DNA of 64,000 nucleotides. Source: Collimonas sp. OK412 (lineage in GTDB: Bacteria > Pseudomonadota > Gammaproteobacteria > Burkholderiales > Burkholderiaceae_D). This document shows, piece after piece, positions 57,128 to 64,000 of the stretch (positions within the stretch are counted from its first letter, which is position 1; each line of letters opens with the position of its first letter). The notes beneath the pieces were generated by a model that saw only the letters and a list, made by a program, of their open reading frames with translations, ran no database searches and had not been told where the DNA came from. Where the stretch lies: NCBI RefSeq assembly GCF_900112135.1, contig NZ_FOLC01000014.1, positions 62,001 to 126,000 of the forward strand, in the 5' to 3' direction. The position numbers and the translations under genes are program-made.

Positions 57128-57169
57128 GAAAAACCCGCGCACCTTGCGGCAGCGGGTTAATCCGGAGAC
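57128..57169 (-). ncRNA. Truncated relic of the anti-SD small RNA
   Basis: Minus-strand GUCUCC is joined directly to GGAUU and then a terminator AACCCGC/GCGGGTT with UUUUUC. Compared with copies 1 and 2, the stretch holding the second half of CUCCUCC and the central hairpin is missing. The upstream region lacks a TATAGT, so it is probably silent, serving at most as a terminator. Confidence 0.5.
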
Positions 57170-57353
57170 AACAAAACTGGTGCCGGTGATCGAGGCTACC
57201 GGCCAACCTGCTGATGGCAAAACACTCTTCGAAAAACCCTGGCCGGGCTTTATAAGTGAGCACTAAATCAACACCTCGTATGCTACCCGCCTAAGATGAC
57301 GGCGGTATGACTGCCCTATGACAATTGCCGGTTTTACCCATGCCAAGCAGCTG

Positions 57354-57418
57354 AAAAAAAAGCCCGTGAACCTTGCGGTCACGGGCTGAATCCAAACTCG
57401 GGGAGAGTTGTAGAAGAC
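57354..57418 (-). ncRNA. Anti-SD small RNA family member, copy 3 (diverged)
   Basis: 65 nt on the minus strand: GUCUUCUAC at the 5' end in place of GUCUCCUCC, hairpin CAACUC/GAGUUUG with loop UCCCC, conserved GGAUUC, terminator AGCCCGUGA/UCACGGGCU around CCGCAAGG, and eight U. The architecture is intact but the anti-SD core is mutated. The -10 TACAAT (57425-57430) is seven bases upstream; no good -35. Confidence 0.65.
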
Positions 57419-57453
57419 GTAGCCATTGTAGCGATTCCGGCAGGCCGGCACAG

Positions 57454-57469
57454 CTGTCATTGTTGACAG
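57454..57469. promoter_or_regulatory. Palindrome upstream of the MHS transporter and sRNA copy 3
   Basis: CTGTCA-N4-TGACAG, a perfect 6-4-6 inverted repeat at 57454-57469. It lies where it could affect either the plus-strand transporter (57599) or the minus-strand small RNA promoter. Confidence 0.45.
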
Positions 57470-57501
57470 GTAGCAACTTTTCATTTCCAGCGTCCCTATC
57501 C

Positions 57502-57545
57502 CGTAAGTTTGTCGTAAGTTTCAAGCAAGTCCCGCGTAAGGTTTC
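57502..57545. promoter_or_regulatory. Four 11-bp direct repeats upstream of the MHS transporter
   Basis: CGTAAGTTT at 57502 and 57513, degenerate AGCAAGTCC at 57524, and CGTAAGGTTT at 57535: a strict 11-bp period, one helical turn. OmpR/PhoB-type response regulators bind such direct repeats. Ends 54 bases before the ATG. Confidence 0.5.
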
Positions 57546-57598
57546 GCCTGCACACTCCAAGACAGCTGTACCAAATATAAATAATCAAGGAGACCGGC

Positions 57599-59284
57599 AT
57601 GGCCACAATACAACCTACCGCAGGCGGGCTGAAACCTGCTGCACGGGGCATCACACCGGAGGAGCGCAAAGTCATCTTTGCCTCGTCGCTGGGCACCGTA
57701 TTCGAATGGTATGACTTTTACCTGTACGGCTCGCTGGCGGCCATCATCGCCAAGCAGTTCTTCTCCGGCACCGATCCAAACACCGGTTTCATCTTCGCCT
57801 TGCTGGCGTTTGCCGCGGGCTTTATCGTGCGTCCCTTCGGCGCGCTGGTGTTCGGCCGCCTGGGCGACATGATCGGCCGCAAATTCACCTTCCTGGTGAC
57901 GATCCTGATCATGGGCGCCTCGACCTTCATTGTCGGCATCCTGCCAAACTACGCCACCATCGGCATTGCCGCCCCTATCATCCTGATCACCTTGCGCATC
58001 CTGCAAGGTCTGGCGCTGGGCGGCGAGTACGGTGGTGCGGCTACCTATGTCGCTGAACACGCGCCAGACGATAAGCGCGGCGCATTCACCTCCTGGATCC
58101 AGACTACCGCAACGCTGGGACTGTTCCTGTCGCTGCTGGTGATCCTGGGTGTCCGCAGCGCCGTCGGCGAAGAAGCATTTTCTTCATGGGGCTGGCGCAT
58201 TCCTTTCCTGGTCTCGGTCATCTTGCTGGCGGTCTCGGTCTGGATCCGCCTGTCGATGAACGAATCGCCGGCTTTCGCCAAGATGAAGGCTGAAGGCAAG
58301 ACTTCCAAGGCGCCGCTGACGGAAGCTTTCGGCCAATGGAAAAACCTGAAGCTGGTGATCCTGGCCCTGATCGGCCTGACTGCCGGCCAGGCCGTGGTCT
58401 GGTACACCGGCCAGTTCTATGCCCTGTTCTTCCTGACGCAGTCGCTGAAGGTCGACATGTCGACTGCCAACATCCTGATCGCGCTGGCCCTGCTGCTGGG
58501 CACACCGTTCTTCGTAATCTTCGGCACGCTGTCCGACAAGATCGGCCGCAAGCCGATCATCATGGCCGGCTGCCTGATTGCAGCGCTGACCTACTTCCCG
58601 ATCTTTTCCGGCCTGACCCACTACGCCAACCCGGCGCTGGAAGCAGCGCTCAAGAGCGCACCGGTGATCGTCACTGCCGACCCTGCCACTTGCCAATTCC
58701 AGTTCAACCCTACCGGCACCAAGAAATTCACATCGTCTTGCGATATCGCCAAGGCCAAGCTGTCGGCGGCTTCGGTGAACTATGAAAACGTCGTCGGCGC
58801 TCCTGGTTCGGTTGCCACCATCAAGATCGGCGAAAAGATCCTGACTTCGTATGACGCCAAAGGCTTGTCGAAAGAAGATGCCGCGGCCAAGGACAAGGCA
58901 TTCTCGGCGGAACTGGCCGGCGACATCAAAGGCGCAGGTTATCCAAGCAAAGCCGATCCGGATCAGATGAACAAGCCGATGGTGCTGTTGCTGCTGTTCA
59001 TCCTGGTGCTCTACGTGACCATGGTGTACGGCCCGATTGCGGCGATGCTGGTGGAAATGTTCCCTACCCGCATCCGCTATACCTCGATGTCCATGCCTTA
59101 CCACATCGGCAACGGCTGGTTCGGCGGTTTGCTGCCAACCACTGCCTTTGCGCTAGTGGCGTTCAAGGGCGACATCTACTACGGCCTGTGGTATCCGATC
59201 ATCATCGCGGCAGCCACTTTCGTCATCGGCATGCTGTTTATCAAGGAAACCAAGGACTACGATATTTACCAAGCCGAGCGCTAA
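57599..59284 (+). CDS. MFS transporter, metabolite:H+ symporter (MHS) family, with a large periplasmic insert
   Basis: 561 residues, 12 helices. MHS marks: SLGTVFEWYDFYLYG near the start, FGRLGDMIGRK, LQGLALGGEYGGA, and SDKIGRKPII in loop 8-9. Between helices 9 and 10 an extra segment of about 110 residues (about 345-457) with C365 and C381 should lie in the periplasm. Family members usually run 420-450 residues. Substrates of the family include dicarboxylates, betaine, proline and shikimate. ATG preceded by AAGGAG. Terminator follows. Confidence 0.88.
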   Translation: MATIQPTAGGLKPAARGITPEERKVIFASSLGTVFEWYDFYLYGSLAAIIAKQFFSGTDPNTGFIFALLAFAAGFIVRPFGALVFGRLGDMIGRKFTFLVTILIMGASTFIVGILPNYATIGIAAPIILITLRILQGLALGGEYGGAATYVAEHAPDDKRGAFTSWIQTTATLGLFLSLLVILGVRSAVGEEAFSSWGWRIPFLVSVILLAVSVWIRLSMNESPAFAKMKAEGKTSKAPLTEAFGQWKNLKLVILALIGLTAGQAVVWYTGQFYALFFLTQSLKVDMSTANILIALALLLGTPFFVIFGTLSDKIGRKPIIMAGCLIAALTYFPIFSGLTHYANPALEAALKSAPVIVTADPATCQFQFNPTGTKKFTSSCDIAKAKLSAASVNYENVVGAPGSVATIKIGEKILTSYDAKGLSKEDAAAKDKAFSAELAGDIKGAGYPSKADPDQMNKPMVLLLLFILVLYVTMVYGPIAAMLVEMFPTRIRYTSMSMPYHIGNGWFGGLLPTTAFALVAFKGDIYYGLWYPIIIAAATFVIGMLFIKETKDYDIYQAER

Positions 59285-59332
59285 TGAACGATATGGCATA
59301 TGCTTACGGCTATGCCTGAGCAGCGCCGGAAG

Positions 59333-59361
59333 AGCCGCCAGATGATTCTGGCGGCTTTTTT
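59333..59361 (+). terminator. Terminator after the MHS transporter
   Basis: Perfect stem AGCCGCCAGA/TCTGGCGGCT (59333-59342 with 59347-59356), loop TGAT, six T. Confidence 0.92.
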
Positions 59362-59528
59362 CATTTTGCCAACTGTCCTTGCGTCCTGATATTTGCTATT
59401 GTCAGGCGCTGGCCAACGATAAAATATCCTCTTTGCGAATTTTTCACCGTCATCACCCACCTCACCCATCAACGACTAACAGCAAATTCGCGGCGCAGGG
59501 CAACCAGGCGCCGCAGCTCCTTTCCAAT

Positions 59529-60740
59529 ATGAAGACACCCACCAGAATCGGCACCCCGCTTTCCCCTTCCGCCACCAAGGTCATGCTGCTAGGCTCCGGC
59601 GAACTCGGCAAGGAAGTCATCATCTCGCTGCAGCGGCTCGGCGTCGAAGTGATTGCCGTTGACCGTTACCCGAACGCTCCCGGCCACCAGGTCGCGCACC
59701 GTTCACACGTGATCAACATGGCCGACGGCGCGGCGCTGGAAGCGTTGATTGCGCAAGAACAGCCTGACCTGGTCGTGCCGGAAATTGAAGCAATTGCCAC
59801 CGAAACCCTGGTCGCGCTGGAAGCCGCCGGCAAGGTCACCGTGATACCCACCGCGCGCGCCGCCTGGCTGACCATGAACCGCGAAGGCATACGCCGCCTG
59901 GCTGGCGAGACGCTGGCGCTGGCGACTTCGCCCTACCGTTTCGCCAACAACCTGGACGAACTGAAAACCGCTTGCGCGGCGATCGGCTTTCCGTGCGTGA
60001 TCAAGCCGGTCATGTCGTCCTCCGGCAAAGGCCAGTCGAAGCTCGACAGCGCCGATGAAATCGAAGCCGCCTGGGCTTATGCCGCCGCCGGCGGCCGGGT
60101 CGATTCGGGACGTGTCATCGTCGAGGGTTTCATCGATTTCGATTATGAGATCACGCTGCTGACGGTGCGCGCGCTGCAGCAGGACGGCAGCATCGCCACC
60201 CATTTCTGCGAACCGATCGGCCACATCCAGGTGCAAGGCGATTACGTCGAATCCTGGCAGCCGCATCCGATGCATCCGGAAGCGCTGCTCAAGGCGCGCG
60301 ATATCGCCAAGAAAGTCACCGACAACCTGGGCGGCCTCGGCCTGTTCGGCGTCGAACTGTTCGTCAAGAACGAGATGGTCTGGTTCTCCGAAGTCAGCCC
60401 GCGTCCGCACGACACCGGCATGGTGACCATGGCCAGCCAGCAGCAAAGCGAATTCGAACTGCACGCCAAGGCGATCCTGGGCCTGCCGGTGAATGTCGCT
60501 TTGCGCAGCCCGGCGGCATCGGCGGTCATCTATGGCCAGCACGACGCCAAGGGCATCGCCTTTGAAGGCGTGGCCGATGCGCTGCGCGTGCCGGGCGTGG
60601 ATATCCGCCTGTTCGGCAAGCCGGAATCTTTCGCCCGCCGGCGCATGGGCGTGGCGCTGGCCACCGCCGACGACGTCGAGACCGCGCGCATCAGGGCCAA
60701 ACAGGCTGCCGCCAAAGTCAAACCGGTAATCGTGGAATAA
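59529..60740 (+). CDS. purT: Formate-dependent GAR transformylase
   Basis: ATP-grasp enzyme that formylates glycinamide ribonucleotide using formate and ATP, the folate-independent third step of purine synthesis. 403 residues from the ATG at 59529 (E. coli PurT 392). Motifs: [48 protein letters not shown], and [16 protein letters not shown]. The open frame extends 50 codons upstream without homology. Formate would come from PurU at 1047. Confidence 0.95.
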   Translation: MKTPTRIGTPLSPSATKVMLLGSGELGKEVIISLQRLGVEVIAVDRYPNAPGHQVAHRSHVINMADGAALEALIAQEQPDLVVPEIEAIATETLVALEAAGKVTVIPTARAAWLTMNREGIRRLAGETLALATSPYRFANNLDELKTACAAIGFPCVIKPVMSSSGKGQSKLDSADEIEAAWAYAAAGGRVDSGRVIVEGFIDFDYEITLLTVRALQQDGSIATHFCEPIGHIQVQGDYVESWQPHPMHPEALLKARDIAKKVTDNLGGLGLFGVELFVKNEMVWFSEVSPRPHDTGMVTMASQQQSEFELHAKAILGLPVNVALRSPAASAVIYGQHDAKGIAFEGVADALRVPGVDIRLFGKPESFARRRMGVALATADDVETARIRAKQAAAKVKPVIVE

Positions 60741-60780
60741 TTAACGGCACGGCAGCACGGTAGCAGAGGGTAGTAGAGAC

Positions 60781-60803
60781 ATCGCCCCAGATCCTGGGGC
60801 GAT
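60781..60803 (+). promoter_or_regulatory. Hairpin between purT and nadB
   Basis: ATCGCCCCAG/CTGGGGCGAT (60781-60790 with 60794-60803), loop ATC. No T-run follows, so it may be an mRNA-stabilising structure or a leader element for nadB rather than a terminator. Confidence 0.45.
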
Positions 60804-60851
60804 CCGGATTAAAACAATAAGGTCCCGTCAGGGCATAACCAAGCATCCACC

Positions 60852-62453
60852 ATGAAATTCGATGTCGCCATCATCGGCAGCGGCCTGGCCGGCCTGTCGG
60901 TCGCGCTGCACCTTGCCGAGAACAACAAGGTTGCAGTCATCTCCAAACGCGCGCTGCTCGACGGCGCCAGCAACTGGGCCCAGGGCGGCATCGCCGCCGT
61001 GCTCGATTCCGGCGACAGCCACGAACAGCATATCAACGACACCCTGGTCGCCGGCGCCGGCCTGTGCGACGAAAGCGCCACCCGCTTCATCGTCGAAAAC
61101 GGCCGCGCCGCCATCGAATGGCTGATAGAACAGGGCGTGCCCTTCACCCCCGATTCCAGCGCCGAGCTGGGCTTCCACCTGACGCGCGAAGGCGGCCACA
61201 GCCAGCGCCGCATCATCCATGCCGCCGATGCTACCGGCCATGCGGTGCAAGTGACGCTGGAACAAAAGGTGCGCGCCCATCCCAACATCACGCTGCTGGA
61301 AGATCACTACGCAATCGACCTGATCACCTCCAAGAAGGTAGCGACAGGCGATACGGCGCCGCGCTGCCTTGGCCTGTACGCCAAGAACGTCAAGACCGGC
61401 AAGGTGCTGACCCTGGCCGCCAACCACACGGTGCTGGCCACCGGCGGCGCCGGCAAGGTCTACCTGTACACCACCAATCCCGACAGCGCCACCGGCGACG
61501 GCATCGCCATGGCCTGGCGCGCCGGCTGCCGGGTCGCCAACATGGAATTCATCCAGTTCCATCCGACCTGCCTGTACCACCCGTACGCCAAATCGTTCCT
61601 GATCACCGAAGCGATACGCGGCGAAGGCGGCGTGCTCAAGCTGCCGGATACCGAAGGCGCCGACGCCGGCATGCGCTTCATGCCGGCCCACGACGAGCGT
61701 GCCGAACTGGCGCCGCGCGACGTGGTGGCGCGGGCGATCGACTTCGAGATGAAGAAGCGCGGCCTGGACCATGTCGACCTCGACATCACCCACAAGTCGC
61801 CGGAATTTCTGAAAGAACATTTCCCGACCATCTATGCGCGTTGCCTGGAACTCGGCATCGACATCACCAGGCAGGCGATCCCGGTGGTGCCGGCGGTCCA
61901 CTTCACTTGCGGCGGCATCGTTACCGACCTGAACGGCCGCACCGACCTGCCCGGCTTGTATGCCGTTGGCGAAACCGCCTACACCGGCCTGCACGGCGCC
62001 AACCGCCTGGCCAGCAATTCACTGCTGGAATGCGTGGTGATCGGCCGCGCCACCGCCAAGTTCATCGCCCAGCAAGAAAAGCCGAAAGCTATCCCGCTGC
62101 CGGCCTGGGACGAAAGCCGCGTGACGGATGCCGACGAGGAAGTCGTGATCTCCCACAACTGGGACGAACTGCGCCGCTTCATGTGGAATTACGTCGGCAT
62201 CGTGCGCACCAACAAACGCCTGGAGCGCGCCCAGCACCGGATCCGTTTGCTCAAGGAAGAAATCGATGAATACTATGCGCACTTCCGCATCAGCCGCGAT
62301 TTGCTGGAGCTGCGCAACCTGGTGCAGGTGGCGTCGCTGATCGTCGAAAGCGCTTTGTCGCGCCATGAAAGCCGCGGCCTGCACTACAGCCAGGACTATC
62401 CGGAAACGCTGGCCAAGGCATTGCCTAGCGTGCTCACGCCGCAGCGCCGCTAG
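60852..62453 (+). CDS. nadB: L-aspartate oxidase
   Basis: Flavoenzyme oxidising L-aspartate to iminoaspartate, first step of de novo NAD synthesis. 533 residues: FAD motif [16 protein letters not shown] (7-22), [40 protein letters not shown], and [17 protein letters not shown]. The fumarate-reductase-like C-terminal helical domain is complete. nadA and nadC are not adjacent here. Confidence 0.95.
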   Translation: MKFDVAIIGSGLAGLSVALHLAENNKVAVISKRALLDGASNWAQGGIAAVLDSGDSHEQHINDTLVAGAGLCDESATRFIVENGRAAIEWLIEQGVPFTPDSSAELGFHLTREGGHSQRRIIHAADATGHAVQVTLEQKVRAHPNITLLEDHYAIDLITSKKVATGDTAPRCLGLYAKNVKTGKVLTLAANHTVLATGGAGKVYLYTTNPDSATGDGIAMAWRAGCRVANMEFIQFHPTCLYHPYAKSFLITEAIRGEGGVLKLPDTEGADAGMRFMPAHDERAELAPRDVVARAIDFEMKKRGLDHVDLDITHKSPEFLKEHFPTIYARCLELGIDITRQAIPVVPAVHFTCGGIVTDLNGRTDLPGLYAVGETAYTGLHGANRLASNSLLECVVIGRATAKFIAQQEKPKAIPLPAWDESRVTDADEEVVISHNWDELRRFMWNYVGIVRTNKRLERAQHRIRLLKEEIDEYYAHFRISRDLLELRNLVQVASLIVESALSRHESRGLHYSQDYPETLAKALPSVLTPQRR

Positions 62454-62549
62454 TCCATCCGCGCGCAGGCGAATTGCGCGCCAAGAAACGGGGTGTCCGC
62501 TGCCGGAAACGGCGCGACACTACCGTTCCCCAAGAAAACCACAAGAATC

Positions 62550-63782
62550 ATGACGTCACCACTTCCGCACGCCCTTCCCCGTTCTTTGGTCGCCCTCACC
62601 TGGTCCAATCTTGCCGCGCAATCGGCCGAACAACTCAGCCTGGCGGCGACGCCCATCATGGCGGTGCTGATACTCGGCGCCGGACCGGGCGAAATCGGCA
62701 CGCTGGCCGCGGTGCAATCGCTGCCGTTCCTGCTGCTGTCGATCCCGTTCGGCCTGCTGGCCGACCGCACCTCGCGCAAACGCCTGATGGTGACCGCCGA
62801 GGTGCTGCGCATGCTGGCCTTGCTGGGCGTGCTGGCGGCGCTCCTGTCGCATCACCTGTCGATCGGATTGCTGGCGGTGCTCGGCTTCATCGGCGCCGTC
62901 GGCACTGTCGGTTTCAGCGTCGCCGCCCCGGCCATCGTGCCGGCGCTGGTAGGACGCGAGCTGCTGGCGAAAGCCAACGGCCGGCTGGAACTGGCCCGCA
63001 GCGCTGCCTTTGCCGCCGGCCCCGCTCTCGGCGGCGCGCTGACTTCATGGGCCGGCGCCTCGACCGCGTTCGTGCTGGCGGCCATCCTGTCCGGCTCGGC
63101 CGTGGCGCTGCTGTTGCAGCTGCGCGAGCCGCAACGCGCACCGGCGGCGCCGCGCCATCCCCTGCTGGAGCTGCGCGACGGCGCCCACATGGTCTGGCGC
63201 GACAAGCTGCTGCGGCCGATCCTGCTGACCGCCGTGGCCTGGAACATCTCCTGGTTCGTGCTGCAGGCTGCCTATGTGCCCTATGCGGTACGCAAGCTCG
63301 GACTGAGCGCCAGCGCGGTCGGCATTACGCTTGGCGCGTATGGCGTCGGCATGATGGTGGGCGCCCTGCTGACGCCACGGATAGTGGCCAGGCTGCCGTT
63401 CGGCCGCGCAATCCAGATCGGCCCGGCGATCTCGGTGCTGGCCGCATCGACAATGGTGGCGACGCTTGCGGTTCCGAGCGGCATCCTGGCGGCCCTGTCG
63501 TTTTTCCTGTTCGGCGTTGGTCCGATCATCTGGGTCATCACCTCCACCACGCTGCGCCAGACAGTCACGCCGGGCGCCATGCTGGGACGGGTATCGGCGA
63601 TTTTCCTGACGGTCAACACCGGCGCGCGGCCGATCGGCGCCGCTCTCGGCGGCCTGGTCGGCGCGCGCTGGGGCGAACCGGCCTGCCTGGTGCTGGCGCT
63701 GGCCGGCTTTGTGGTGCAGGCCTGGATCATTTTCGATTCCGAGGTGCGCGTGCTGGAGCGCCTGCCGGCGCCGCTGGCCTAG
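62550..63782 (+). CDS. MFS exporter, EntS-like
   Basis: 410 residues from the ATG at 62550; a GTG at 62493 would add 19 residues. Twelve hydrophobic segments, MFS loop 2-3 GLLADRTSRKRLMV. The layout (NLAAQSAEQLSLAATPIMAVL, then FSVAAPAIVPALVGRELLAKANGRLELARS) fits the MFS_3/EntS group that exports siderophores or drugs. No siderophore genes adjoin it. Confidence 0.82.
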   Translation: MTSPLPHALPRSLVALTWSNLAAQSAEQLSLAATPIMAVLILGAGPGEIGTLAAVQSLPFLLLSIPFGLLADRTSRKRLMVTAEVLRMLALLGVLAALLSHHLSIGLLAVLGFIGAVGTVGFSVAAPAIVPALVGRELLAKANGRLELARSAAFAAGPALGGALTSWAGASTAFVLAAILSGSAVALLLQLREPQRAPAAPRHPLLELRDGAHMVWRDKLLRPILLTAVAWNISWFVLQAAYVPYAVRKLGLSASAVGITLGAYGVGMMVGALLTPRIVARLPFGRAIQIGPAISVLAASTMVATLAVPSGILAALSFFLFGVGPIIWVITSTTLRQTVTPGAMLGRVSAIFLTVNTGARPIGAALGGLVGARWGEPACLVLALAGFVVQAWIIFDSEVRVLERLPAPLA

Positions 63783-63862
63783 CTGGCCGAATCTGCAACA
63801 GTGTCGCTTCCGCCTCATCTCGGCTATGCTTGGATCTCAAACTAAAAAAATGAGGAGAAACG

Positions 63863-64000
63863 ATGAGCGCAGCATCGCAGCAAATCACATCTGCCCCAGC
63901 ACCGGCGCAGAACAGCGCCAGGCGCGTGATCTTCGCCAGTTTCATCGGCACCGCCATAGAATTCTACGATTTCTACGTCTACGCAACCGCGGCGGCGCTG
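63863..64000 (+). CDS. MFS transporter, MHS family, truncated by the window end
   Basis: Only the first 46 codons are present. FASFIGTAIEFYDFYVYATAAAL matches the start of MHS-family symporters, as in the gene at 57599. Good GAGGAG ribosome site before the ATG. Substrate unknown. Confidence 0.8.
   Translation, partial: MSAASQQITSAPAPAQNSARRVIFASFIGTAIEFYDFYVYATAAAL

Overview
The window reads as a contiguous stretch of chromosome from a high-GC betaproteobacterium. Product sequences, the hemCDXY and opgGHD operons, the AdiA-type decarboxylase next to dcd, and a beta-type small RNA family all point to Burkholderiales, most likely Oxalobacteraceae (Collimonas/Herbaspirillum-like). That placement is inference from gene content, not from a search. 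No rRNA, tRNA, CRISPR array, prophage or insertion sequence was seen.

Layout. 1-3.8 kb: tal, purU, a bactofilin and thyA. 3.8-14.4 kb: a minus-strand block with opgG-opgH-opgD (osmoregulated periplasmic glucans), then an ABC exporter, a MacA-like adaptor and a TolC-like outer membrane factor. 14.7-26.2 kb: folA, an Orn/Lys/Arg decarboxylase, a DUF1653 protein, a conserved hypothetical, dcd, hrpA and prfC. 26.5-31 kb: a five-gene Liv-type ABC importer operon. 31-37 kb: dctA, an acetoacetate decarboxylase/3-hydroxybutyrate dehydrogenase pair, a DUF3142 protein and a CorC/HlyC-like membrane protein. 37-41.3 kb: the heme operon hemC-hemD-hemX-hemY. 41.3-46.2 kb: a 163-nt hairpin element, ppc, an MscS channel and a GNAT acetyltransferase. 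46.4-51.1 kb: a GntR regulator, a polar amino acid ABC importer and an adenine deaminase. 51.4-57 kb: accessory-looking DNA with a PACE efflux protein and its LysR regulator, an oxidoreductase, several very small genes and a phosphopantetheinyl transferase. 57.6-64 kb: an MHS-family transporter, purT, nadB, an MFS exporter and the first codons of another MHS transporter.

How genes connect. thyA, folA and dcd supply dTTP; purU and purT are linked through formate; adc and the dehydrogenase act on acetoacetate and 3-hydroxybutyrate; ppc and dctA serve C4-acid metabolism. Most operons end in clear Rho-independent hairpins, listed individually.

Most interesting signal. At 53.4-57.4 kb there are three minus-strand RNAs of 64-66 nt with a shared architecture: 5' GUCUCCUCC (anti-Shine-Dalgarno-like), a small hairpin, GGAUUC, and a Rho-independent terminator with eight U. 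A fourth copy is truncated. The first has a TTGCAC-N17-TATAGT promoter placed exactly at the 5' end. The second also carries CACCUCCU, matching the 3' tail of 16S rRNA. They look like members of the betaproteobacterial toxic small RNA family, here clustered and in several states of decay. Other noteworthy non-coding signals are the hemC/ppc hairpin whose stem differences are all G-U compatible on one strand, a REP-like pair with compensatory changes, and several operator-like repeats.
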